Positions 7,720-13,301 of a DNA stretch of 13,301 bases are shown in pieces. The notes below the pieces were generated by a model. The model saw only the letters and a program-made list of their open reading frames with translations, was not told the origin of the DNA and did no database searches. Position numbers and translations under genes: made by a program. The stretch is from Veillonella sp. (GTDB lineage: Bacteria; Bacillota; Negativicutes; Veillonellales; Veillonellaceae): contig DXZL01000034.1 in the NCBI GenBank assembly GCA_019419725.1, forward strand, positions 1 through 13,301. The letters are read 5' to 3'. Position 1 is the stretch's first letter; every line of letters starts with the position of its first letter.

Positions 7720-8954
7720 CATTAGAAGAAATACGCAGTAAAGCCCTTGAGATGGCTGAACCAGAATTTAAGAAATTTGAACCTATTGCATTAGCCAATA
7801 CTAAAAAGGTGTTAGAAGCCTTTAAAGAATGCCAAGTATCTGATTATCACTTCACAGGTACTACTGGATATGGCTATAACGATGTGGGCCGTGAAAAATT
7901 AGATGAAGTATTTGCCTATGTATTTAAAGGTGAAAAGGCTATCGTTCGTCCTCATTTTGTATCTGGTACACACGCACTAGCAACAACGTTGATTTCCTTA
8001 ATGGGGAATGGTTCTAAAGGTAAAGAATTTATCTATGCCGTTGGCGCTCCTTACGATACAATGCAATCCGTAATTGGTGCTACTCGTGAAGTACGTGGTT
8101 CTTTAGTAGAAAAAGGGTTTACCTATACTGAGGTGCCTTTAAAAGATAATACCTATGATGTGGAGGCCATTGCTAACGCTGTGAATGATAATACGCGAGT
8201 AGTAGTCATTCAACGTTCTCGCGGCTATAGTACGCGTGAACCATTATCTATTGCCGATATTAAGAACATTGTAGATGCTGTAAAAGCTAAAAATCCTAAC
8301 ACCATTTGTTTTGTAGATAATTGCTATGGCGAATTTACAGAGTTACAAGAACCATTAGAAGCTGGTGCCGATATTATGGCGGGCTCTCTCATTAAAAATG
8401 CAGGGGGTGGTTTGGCGCCAACTGGCGGTTATATTGTTGGTAGAGAAGACCTTGTAGAAGATGCAGCCTATCAACTTACTGCTCCAGGACTTGGCGATCA
8501 TATGGGCTCCTATGCTCCTGGTTATCGCTTGTTCTTCCAAGGTTTATTTATGGCACCTCACGTAGTATTGCAAGCACTTAAAGGGGCTGTATATACGGCT
8601 GCGGTAGGTGAATTGTTAGGCTATGATGTATTCCCTAAGGTAAATGCTGATCGCTATGACTTGATCCAAGCCATCAATCTAAAAAATGGGGAAGAAATGG
8701 AGCACTTCTGTGTAGGTATGCAAGCCTATTCTCCTGTAGATGCTCATGTACATCCAATCCCTGGCGATATGCCTGGTTATGAAGATAAAATTATCATGGC
8801 TGGTGGTACCTTTGTACAAGGCTCCTCCATTGAATTAAGTGCAGATGGTCCAGTTCGTCCTCCGTATACGATTTTCATGCAAGGTGGCCTTGTGTTTGAA
8901 CACTCCATGCTCGGTATTTTAGGTGCAGCAGAAGAAATATTAAAACATAGATAA
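7716..8954 (+). CDS. PLP-dependent YnbB-family protein ('methionine gamma-lyase family / aluminium resistance')
   Basis: Fold type I PLP enzyme of the Cys/Met metabolism superfamily, commonly labelled aluminium resistance protein or methionine gamma-lyase family. The physiological substrate is not established. Seen: 412 residues; SGTHALATTL, likely near the cofactor phosphate; FVDNCYGEF with D201, the probable Asp contacting the pyridine nitrogen; and SLIKNAGGG with K227, the probable Schiff-base lysine. No signal peptide or membrane segment is evident, so cytoplasmic. GAGAAGGA (7703-7710) lies five bases before the ATG, which overlaps the miaA stop. It is the last gene before the terminator at 8961. 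B. subtilis ynbB also lies a short way downstream of miaA (from memory), so the neighbourhood is conserved. A C-S lyase role linked to sulfur or methionine supply is inference only. Confidence 0.85.
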   Translation: MTLEEIRSKALEMAEPEFKKFEPIALANTKKVLEAFKECQVSDYHFTGTTGYGYNDVGREKLDEVFAYVFKGEKAIVRPHFVSGTHALATTLISLMGNGSKGKEFIYAVGAPYDTMQSVIGATREVRGSLVEKGFTYTEVPLKDNTYDVEAIANAVNDNTRVVVIQRSRGYSTREPLSIADIKNIVDAVKAKNPNTICFVDNCYGEFTELQEPLEAGADIMAGSLIKNAGGGLAPTGGYIVGREDLVEDAAYQLTAPGLGDHMGSYAPGYRLFFQGLFMAPHVVLQALKGAVYTAAVGELLGYDVFPKVNADRYDLIQAINLKNGEEMEHFCVGMQAYSPVDAHVHPIPGDMPGYEDKIIMAGGTFVQGSSIELSADGPVRPPYTIFMQGGLVFEHSMLGILGAAEEILKHR

Positions 8955-8960
8955 CAGTTA

Positions 8961-8999
8961 GAATCTCTTTCTCTTTGAGAAAGGGATTCATTTTGTTTC
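8961..8999 (+). terminator. Intrinsic terminator of the miaB-to-YnbB cluster
   Basis: GAATCTCTTTCTC (8961-8973) pairs over 13 bp with GAGAAAGGGATTC (8977-8989), with one T-G pair and a TTT loop, followed by ATTTTGTTTC. It begins six bases after the stop codon of the last gene. The opposite strand has no clean T run next to the stem, so it acts on the + strand. Confidence 0.9.
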
Positions 9000-9004
9000 A
9001 AATC

Positions 9005-9049
9005 TTTTCAATATACCTAGTTCTAGGCTATAATATAAGTTGCTATAAT
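9005..9049 (+). promoter_or_regulatory. Two overlapping candidate promoters for mnmA-lepA-hemW
   Basis: P1: a perfect TATAAT at 9029-9034 with TTTTCA at 9005-9010, 18-base spacer. P2: TGCTATAAT at 9041-9049, an extended -10, with only a weak -35 (TTCTAG, 9021-9026, 17-base spacer). GCTATAAT is thus repeated 15 bases apart. They lie directly after the terminator and before mnmA. Which is used cannot be decided from sequence. Confidence 0.65.
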
Positions 9050-9059
9050 TTCATAGCAA
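9016..9059. repeat. Two short palindromes over the promoter region
   Basis: CCTAG-TT-CTAGG spans 9016-9027, between the P1 -35 and -10 and over the P2 -35. TTGCTAT-AATTTC-ATAGCAA spans 9040-9059, enclosing the P2 -10 and the expected P1 start point. Either could be a repressor operator, or the second could form a hairpin at the 5' end of the P1 transcript. No regulator is identified. Confidence 0.45.
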
Positions 9060-9060
9060 T

Positions 9061-9139
9061 ACTACTCGGACTTTTACACCGAACTAGTGTTTTACACGTC
9101 AGGCTTTCACCCTGATTAGTTTTATGATCAAGAGATCAT
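9061..9139 (+). promoter_or_regulatory. Structured 5' leader of mnmA, class unknown
   Basis: The leader can form several small hairpins. ACTA/TAGT plus TCGG/CCGA (9061-9088) closes an ACTTTTACA loop. TCAGG/CCTGA (9099-9115) closes a CTTTCAC loop. ATGATC/GATCAT (9124-9139) closes an AAGA loop one base before the Shine-Dalgarno region. GTGT-TTT-ACAC (9087-9097) overlaps the first hairpin by two bases and could compete with it. TTTTACAC occurs at 9072 and 9090, and a related CTTTCAC at 9104. I see no match to preQ1, T-box, THF or guanidine riboswitches. No terminator hairpin with a T tract precedes the gene, so any control would be translational or protein-mediated. Confidence 0.45.
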
Positions 9140-9140
9140 T

Positions 9141-9148
9141 AAAAGGAG
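9141..9148 (+). promoter_or_regulatory. Ribosome binding site that sets the mnmA start
   Basis: AAAAGGAG ends five bases before the ATG at 9154. The in-frame ATG at 9124 has no such site, lies in a hairpin arm, and would add ten residues not seen in MnmA proteins. Confidence 0.85.
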
Positions 9149-9153
9149 AAAGT

Positions 9154-10215
9154 ATGGAAAAAGTTATCGCTGTAGCTATGAGTGGCGGCGTAGACAGTTC
9201 TTTAACTGCTGCAATGCTACTAAAACAAGGCTATAAAGTATTTGGTATTACCCTGTGGCTGTGGGTGAGTGGTACACCTTATGATTCAGTACCTCTCGCT
9301 GTAACAGATGCTAAGAAGATGTGTGATTTTCTTGGTGTCGAGCATCACGTTATCGATGCTCGCGATGTATTCTACGATAATGTGGTAGATTACTTTGTAA
9401 AAGAATATGCCTATGGACGTACACCAAATCCTTGTGTATTTTGTAACAAAAATATCAAGTTTGATTTGATGCTTAATCGTGCACTTGAACTAGGGGCCAC
9501 ACATATGGTTACTGGTCACTATGCACAGGTTAATTATAATGAAGAAACAGGTTTGTATGAGTTACATAAAGGCGTTGATCCTACAAAAGATCAAAGTTAT
9601 GTTATGTATAATATGAACCAACGTATCTTGAGTCATCTTATGTTCCCACTAGGTGGTCAATGTAAGACTGAAACACGTAAATTAGCTGCTGAATATGATT
9701 TACCAGTAGCTAAAAAACCAGATAGTGTAGATATTTGTTTCTTACCTCACGGGAACTATCAAAAGCTCGTGGTAGAAGAAATGAAGGATAAACCTAAATC
9801 TGGTAATATCGTTACTGAAGATGGTGAAGTATTAGGTAAGCATAATGGCTTATTTAACTACACTATTGGCCAACGTAAGGGCCTTGGTATCGCATACAAG
9901 CACCCATTATATGTTATTGGCTTTAATGGTGAACGCAATGAGGTTATCGTAGGTCCTAATGAACGACTCTTTACAAATCGTATGATTTGTAAGTTCTATA
10001 ACTTCTTAGATGATACAATTCATAAAGAATTAAAAGCAGAAGGTAAAATTCGCTATGCTGCGAACCCTTCACCTTGTACTGCACGTATCTTAGATGATGA
10101 TACGATGGAAGTTATCTTCGAAGAACCACAACGGGCTATTACACCAGGTCAGTCCGTAGCCTTTTATAATGGCACTCAATTATTAGGAGGTGCTGTTATC
10201 GATCGCGTATGTTAG
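9154..10215 (+). CDS. mnmA: MnmA, tRNA-uridine 2-sulfurtransferase
   Basis: Adenylates and thiolates the wobble U34 of tRNA-Lys, -Glu and -Gln to s2U, taking sulfur as a persulfide from a cysteine desulfurase/relay system not present in this window. Seen: 353 residues from the ATG at 9154 (E. coli 368); PP-loop SGGVDSS near the N-terminus; TPNPCVFCN with C94, the first catalytic cysteine; and PDSVDICF with C195, the persulfide-bearing second cysteine. GQRKGLG and the C-terminal beta-barrel region with ITPGQSVAFY complete the domain order. SVDICF differs from the STGICF of E. coli but keeps the cysteine. First gene of its transcription unit, behind a structured leader; 38 bases separate it from lepA. 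Confidence 0.97.
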   Translation: MEKVIAVAMSGGVDSSLTAAMLLKQGYKVFGITLWLWVSGTPYDSVPLAVTDAKKMCDFLGVEHHVIDARDVFYDNVVDYFVKEYAYGRTPNPCVFCNKNIKFDLMLNRALELGATHMVTGHYAQVNYNEETGLYELHKGVDPTKDQSYVMYNMNQRILSHLMFPLGGQCKTETRKLAAEYDLPVAKKPDSVDICFLPHGNYQKLVVEEMKDKPKSGNIVTEDGEVLGKHNGLFNYTIGQRKGLGIAYKHPLYVIGFNGERNEVIVGPNERLFTNRMICKFYNFLDDTIHKELKAEGKIRYAANPSPCTARILDDDTMEVIFEEPQRAITPGQSVAFYNGTQLLGGAVIDRVC

Positions 10216-10253
10216 AAAGGAGAAAACAAGTTCCTTGAACTTGTTCATATAGT
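10216..10253 (+). promoter_or_regulatory. Hairpin-bridged ribosome binding site of lepA
   Basis: AAAGGAG (10216-10222) is the only good Shine-Dalgarno sequence before lepA, but it is 31 bases from the ATG at 10254. Between them AACAAGTTC (10225-10233) pairs perfectly with GAACTTGTT (10237-10245) around a CTT loop. Folded, the separation drops to about 10 bases (two before, eight after the stem). No T tract follows, so it is not a terminator. A TGA in frame at 10236 and the absence of any in-frame ATG, GTG or TTG after it rule out an upstream start. Confidence 0.65.
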
Positions 10254-12053
10254 ATGTCAACGAAAAAGATTAGAAACTTCTGTATTATAGCTCATATTGA
10301 CCATGGTAAATCTACCATTGCCGATAGATTAATTGAATATACTGGCACATTACAAAAACGCGAAATGGAAGCCCAAGTTCTAGACTCTATGGATTTAGAA
10401 CGGGAAAGGGGCATTACCATTAAAGCCCAATCTGTTCGCATTTTGTATAAAGCACAAGATGGTGAAGAGTATACATTGAACCTTATTGATACTCCGGGCC
10501 ATGTGGATTTCAGCTATGAAGTATCTCGTTCTCTTGCAGCTTGTGAAGGCGCATTACTCGTAGTAGATGCTGCACAAGGTGTAGAGGCACAAACGTTGGC
10601 AAATGTGTATCTCGCTTTAGAACATGATCTTGAAATCATTCCTGTTATTAACAAAATTGATTTGCCTTCTGCAGATCCTGATCGAGTTAAACATGAAATT
10701 GAGGATATTATTGGTTTAGATGCATCAGAAGCAGTTTTATGTTCTGCTAAATCTGGTATTGGCATTCCAGATATTTTGGAAGCTATCGTAAATAAGGTGC
10801 CTGCACCGCCAGATAAATCTGATGAACCAACTAGAGCTTTGATTTTTGATAGCCGTTTTGATGCGTATAAAGGCGCTATTGCTTATGTACGTGTAAAAGA
10901 AGGTACGATTAAAGCAAAAGATACAATCCGTATGATGCATGATAAAAAGGATTTTGATGTAACAGAACTTGGTATCTTTACACCAAATCTTGTACCTGTT
11001 CAGGAGTTACCCTGTGGCTCTGTAGGTTGTATTGCGGCTAGCATTAAGAATGTAGCTGATTGTCACGTTGGTGATACTGTAACATTAGCTAGTAACCCAG
11101 CTCCAGAACCATTACCTGGCTATCGCAAAGCTGTATCTATGGTTTATTGTGGCTTATATCCAACAGATTCTAAAGACTATGAAAATCTTCGGGATGCACT
11201 TGAAAAGTTACAACTTAATGATGCTGCTTTAGAATACGAAGCAGAAACATCTTTGGCATTGGGCTTCGGATTCCGTTGTGGTTTCCTCGGCCTATTACAT
11301 ATGGATGTTATTCAAGAACGGTTGGAACGTGAATATAACTTATCCCTTATTACAACTGCTCCATCTGTAAACTATAAGGTTTACAAGACAAATGGGGAAA
11401 TGCTCGAAGTGGACAATCCTGCTAAATTACCACCACCAACAGAAATCGACTACATTGAGGAGCCTTATGTAAAGGCTACTACAATCGTACCTAAAGATTT
11501 TGTTGGCACTATTATGGAATTGTCTCAAGATAAACGCGGTGAATATCAATCCATGGAATATTTGGATGAAACACGTGTATCTGTTGTGTATCACTTACCT
11601 TTAAGTGAAATCATTTACGATTACTTTGATAAGTTAAAATCCGCTACAAAGGGTTATGCATCATTAGACTATGAATTGATTGGTTATAAACAATCTCCGA
11701 TGGTTAAGATGGATATTCTATTAAATGGTGATCCTGTAGATGCATTGTCCATTATCGTACACAAAGACCGTGCTGCTACACGTGGTCGTGCACTAGCGGA
11801 AAAATTAAAAGAACTCATTCCTCGTCAAATGTTTGAAATTCCTATTCAAGCAGCAGTAGGTACTAAAATTGTAGCTCGTGAAACTGTAAAAGCTTGGCGT
11901 AAGGACGTTTTAGCAAAATGTTATGGTGGCGATATCTCTCGTAAACGTAAATTGCTAGAAAAACAAAAAGCCGGTAAGAAACGTATGAAGTCTGTGGGCT
12001 CTGTAGAGATTCCACAAGAAGCATTCATGGCTATTCTCAAAGTTGAGGACTAA
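10254..12053 (+). CDS. lepA: LepA (EF4), ribosome-associated translation GTPase
   Basis: Elongation factor 4, a GTPase acting on the ribosome; reported roles are back-translocation or remobilising stalled ribosomes and aiding 30S biogenesis. Seen: 599 residues (normal). G1 is AHIDHGKST (13-21). G3 is DTPGH (79-83, with the conserved His). G4 is NKID (133-136). G5 is SAK (164-166). EF-G-like domains follow, then the LepA-specific C-terminal domain, including a basic KCYGGDISRKRKLLEKQKAG segment and a GSVEIPQEAF ending. It has no EF-G domain IV, which separates it from EF-G. The ATG is fixed by the family N-terminus (IRNFCIIAHIDHGKST). Four bases separate it from the hemW start; its apparent Shine-Dalgarno site is displaced by a hairpin. 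Confidence 0.98.
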   Translation: MSTKKIRNFCIIAHIDHGKSTIADRLIEYTGTLQKREMEAQVLDSMDLERERGITIKAQSVRILYKAQDGEEYTLNLIDTPGHVDFSYEVSRSLAACEGALLVVDAAQGVEAQTLANVYLALEHDLEIIPVINKIDLPSADPDRVKHEIEDIIGLDASEAVLCSAKSGIGIPDILEAIVNKVPAPPDKSDEPTRALIFDSRFDAYKGAIAYVRVKEGTIKAKDTIRMMHDKKDFDVTELGIFTPNLVPVQELPCGSVGCIAASIKNVADCHVGDTVTLASNPAPEPLPGYRKAVSMVYCGLYPTDSKDYENLRDALEKLQLNDAALEYEAETSLALGFGFRCGFLGLLHMDVIQERLEREYNLSLITTAPSVNYKVYKTNGEMLEVDNPAKLPPPTEIDYIEEPYVKATTIVPKDFVGTIMELSQDKRGEYQSMEYLDETRVSVVYHLPLSEIIYDYFDKLKSATKGYASLDYELIGYKQSPMVKMDILLNGDPVDALSIIVHKDRAATRGRALAEKLKELIPRQMFEIPIQAAVGTKIVARETVKAWRKDVLAKCYGGDISRKRKLLEKQKAGKKRMKSVGSVEIPQEAFMAILKVED

Positions 12054-12057
12054 TATA

Positions 12058-13242
12058 ATGAAAACAGATTCTAATACTCTGAATCTGTCTGCATTTGGGG
12101 ATATGGGCCTGTATGTCCATATCCCTTTTTGTAAACAGAAATGTATGTACTGTGATTTTCCAGCTTATCAAAATTTACAAGATTATTACGAAACCTATGT
12201 ATATGCATTAGTACAAGAAATAGATTTATGGGTTACAGAACACCCAGAGTCTAAATCTAGACCTATTGATACTATTTACTTTGGTGGTGGTACGCCTACT
12301 GAATTATCAATTCAACAGTTACAGATGATTGTAGATAAAATCAAAAGTACGTTTACAATTACAGATGATTGTCATATGACTATTGAATCAAATCCTGGGG
12401 AAGTAGATTTACAGTATCTAACTAAGTTAGTTAATCTTGGTTTTAATCGCATTAGTTTTGGTGTTCAAACCTTTGATGATAAGGCGCTTACTATGCTGCA
12501 TCGCAGTCATAATGGTGAAAAGGCTAAACAAGCTGTTTACGATGCTAAAGAGGCGGGCTTTACTGATATTAATATTGATTTAATCTATGGTTTGCCACGA
12601 CAAACCTTAGAGGATATTCAACATAATTTAGATATTGTAAAAGACTTGCCAATTAATCATATTTCAACGTATGGACTTCAAGTTGAGGTAGGGACTTACT
12701 TATATCATTTAGTAGATAAGAACCTTATTTCTATTCCTAGTGAAACCATTGATGAATCTATGTATGACATGATGATGGCTGGGTTAAAAGATTTAGGTTT
12801 TGAACGATATGAAATTTCTAATTTCAGTAAGGATAATTCCTATAGTCGTCATAATTTAAAGTATTGGCACTATGTAGATTATTTAGGATTTGGTGCAGGT
12901 GCTCATTCTTTTTATGACGGAGTTCGTCGCAGTAACAATCGTAATGTTATGCCTTATATACAAGCTGTTGATCGATATACTATGCCTACTATCGATACGG
13001 AGACTATTACGGTAGAGCGGGCCCAAGAGGATTTTTGTTTTTTAGCACTTCGTACTAAATGGGGCCTTAATGAACATACGTTTAAAAAGCGATTTGGCAT
13101 ATCTGTGGTTAATTTATTTGGTACTACTTTGAACGATTTAGTTAGCAAAGACCTATTAGAATATGAAAATGATAGTTATCATTTAACCTCGGAAGGGGCA
13201 AAACATGGTAACTATGTATTTAGTCAATTTATTCGTGAGTAA
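12058..13242 (+). CDS. hemW: HemW, radical-SAM heme chaperone (formerly HemN-like)
   Basis: Binds heme and a 4Fe-4S cluster and is thought to deliver heme to membrane cytochromes. It is often misannotated as oxygen-independent coproporphyrinogen III oxidase. Seen: 394 residues from the ATG at 12058. YVHIPFCKQKCMYCDF holds C25, C29 and C32. The residue after C32-D33 is F34, not the fourth cysteine of true HemN (CxxxCxxCxC), which argues for HemW. FGGGTPT, SFGVQTFDD and HNLKYW...YLGFGAGAHS are family motifs, and a C-terminal HemW-type domain follows. A TTG at 12043 is in frame inside lepA, but GAGGA (12045-12049), eight bases before the ATG at 12058, supports the later start. Its first 25 codons contain two hairpins, one terminator-like. 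In many Firmicutes hrcA follows lepA-hemW. Confidence 0.93.
   Translation: MKTDSNTLNLSAFGDMGLYVHIPFCKQKCMYCDFPAYQNLQDYYETYVYALVQEIDLWVTEHPESKSRPIDTIYFGGGTPTELSIQQLQMIVDKIKSTFTITDDCHMTIESNPGEVDLQYLTKLVNLGFNRISFGVQTFDDKALTMLHRSHNGEKAKQAVYDAKEAGFTDINIDLIYGLPRQTLEDIQHNLDIVKDLPINHISTYGLQVEVGTYLYHLVDKNLISIPSETIDESMYDMMMAGLKDLGFERYEISNFSKDNSYSRHNLKYWHYVDYLGFGAGAHSFYDGVRRSNNRNVMPYIQAVDRYTMPTIDTETITVERAQEDFCFLALRTKWGLNEHTFKKRFGISVVNLFGTTLNDLVSKDLLEYENDSYHLTSEGAKHGNYVFSQFIRE
12064..12088 (+). other. Stem-loop at codons 3-11 of hemW
   Basis: ACAGATTC (12064-12071) pairs perfectly with GAATCTGT (12081-12088) around a nine-base loop, starting three bases after the ATG. It is placed to hinder initiation of hemW or to space ribosomes from the next hairpin. 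It shows no obvious complementarity to the terminator-like stem at 12098, so it does not look like an anti-terminator. Confidence 0.45.
12098..12130 (+). terminator. Terminator-like hairpin inside hemW, 44 bases after lepA
   Basis: GGGATATGGGC (12098-12108) pairs over 11 bp, with one G-T pair, with GTCCATATCCC (12115-12125). The loop is CTGTAT and TTTTT follows at 12126-12130. This has the full form of an intrinsic terminator at a normal distance after the lepA stop, but it lies in hemW codons 14-25. Ribosomes on hemW would prevent it forming. The 3' arm and T run partly follow from the conserved HIPFC residues, so coincidence is possible. Confidence 0.5.
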
Positions 13243-13245
13243 TTT

Positions 13246-13281
13246 TTCACAGTTTCTCAAAATCTAATATGTTAGTATAAA
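13246..13281 (+). promoter_or_regulatory. Weak candidate promoter after hemW
   Basis: TTCACA at 13246-13251 could pair with TATGTT (13268-13273, 16-base spacer), or TTCTCA (13254-13259) with TATAAA (13276-13281, 16-base spacer). No terminator is visible after hemW, so read-through into the next gene is also possible. No CIRCE element is seen in the visible 59 bases. Confidence 0.3.
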
Positions 13282-13291
13282 TAGGATGATG

Positions 13292-13301
13292 ATGAATAAG
13301 C
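13292..13301 (+). CDS. Probable start of the next gene, cut by the window end
   Basis: AGGA (13283-13286) stands five bases before an ATG at 13292, the spacing used by several genes here, and the frame reads Met-Asn-Lys to the window end. Two in-frame ATGs immediately upstream (13286, 13289) are alternatives. Too short to identify. hrcA would fit the usual gene order after lepA-hemW, but that is inference. Confidence 0.3.

Noticed and set aside
9124..9153. ATG at 9124 as the start of mnmA
   Set aside because: No Shine-Dalgarno site precedes it and it forms the arm of a hairpin. The ATG at 9154 has AAAAGGAG at ideal spacing and gives the standard MnmA N-terminus.
8955..9153. Small RNA or tRNA gene in the largest intergenic gap
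   Set aside because: No tRNA cloverleaf or terminated small transcript could be drawn; the region is explained by terminator, promoters and mnmA leader.
10225..10245. Hairpin between mnmA and lepA as a terminator
   Set aside because: The sequence after the stem (CATATAGT) has no T tract; its position between the Shine-Dalgarno site and ATG fits a translational role better.
10514..10940. Minus-strand open frames opposite lepA
   Set aside because: They lie antisense to the conserved G domain of lepA, with no start signals and no recognisable domain.
12043..12057. TTG at 12043 as the hemW start
   Set aside because: It is inside lepA. GAGGA at 12045-12049 would overlap it and instead fits the ATG at 12058.
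12058..13242. Oxygen-independent coproporphyrinogen III oxidase (HemN)
   Set aside because: The fourth cysteine of the HemN CxxxCxxCxC motif is replaced by Phe (F34), and the remaining motifs fit HemW.

Overview
This AT-rich window carries nine complete protein genes, all on the + strand. They are housekeeping genes for DNA mismatch repair, tRNA modification and translation. Short gaps, stop/start overlaps, the presence of MnmA, LepA and HemW, and an endonuclease-type MutL all fit a low-GC Firmicute. The protein sequences look most like Negativicutes, probably Veillonella. That assignment is from remembered family resemblance, not from a search.

Positions 1-8954 hold a very compact gene cluster: miaB, mutS, mutL, an RsmJ-like SAM methyltransferase, miaA and a PLP enzyme of the YnbB / 'aluminium resistance' family. 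Junctions range from a 4-base overlap to a 2-base gap, so one polycistronic mRNA with coupled translation is likely. Its promoter lies upstream of the window. A strong intrinsic terminator follows at 8961-8999. MiaA and MiaB act in sequence on tRNA A37 (isopentenylation, then methylthiolation). MutS and MutL detect mismatches and trigger repair, and MutL keeps the metal-dependent nicking site expected where MutH is absent.

Positions 8955-9153 are the only sizeable gap. It holds the terminator, two overlapping promoter candidates embedded in palindromes, and a structured leader of about 110 bases with repeated TTTTACAC / CTTTCAC elements. I could not match the leader to a known riboswitch.

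Positions 9154-13242 hold mnmA (2-thiolation of tRNA wobble uridine), lepA (EF4 GTPase) and hemW (radical-SAM heme chaperone). Two RNA-level features stand out. The only good Shine-Dalgarno sequence for lepA lies 31 bases upstream of its ATG, with a 9-bp hairpin in between that would bring the two to about 10 bases apart. A terminator-like hairpin followed by five T residues lies inside the first 25 codons of hemW, and it may end part of the lepA transcription or attenuate hemW. The last 59 bases hold a weak promoter candidate and the probable first codons of another gene.

No tRNA, rRNA, CRISPR array, insertion sequence or phage gene was seen. The gene content is ordinary. The points of interest are regulatory and structural, and no undescribed protein system was evident.
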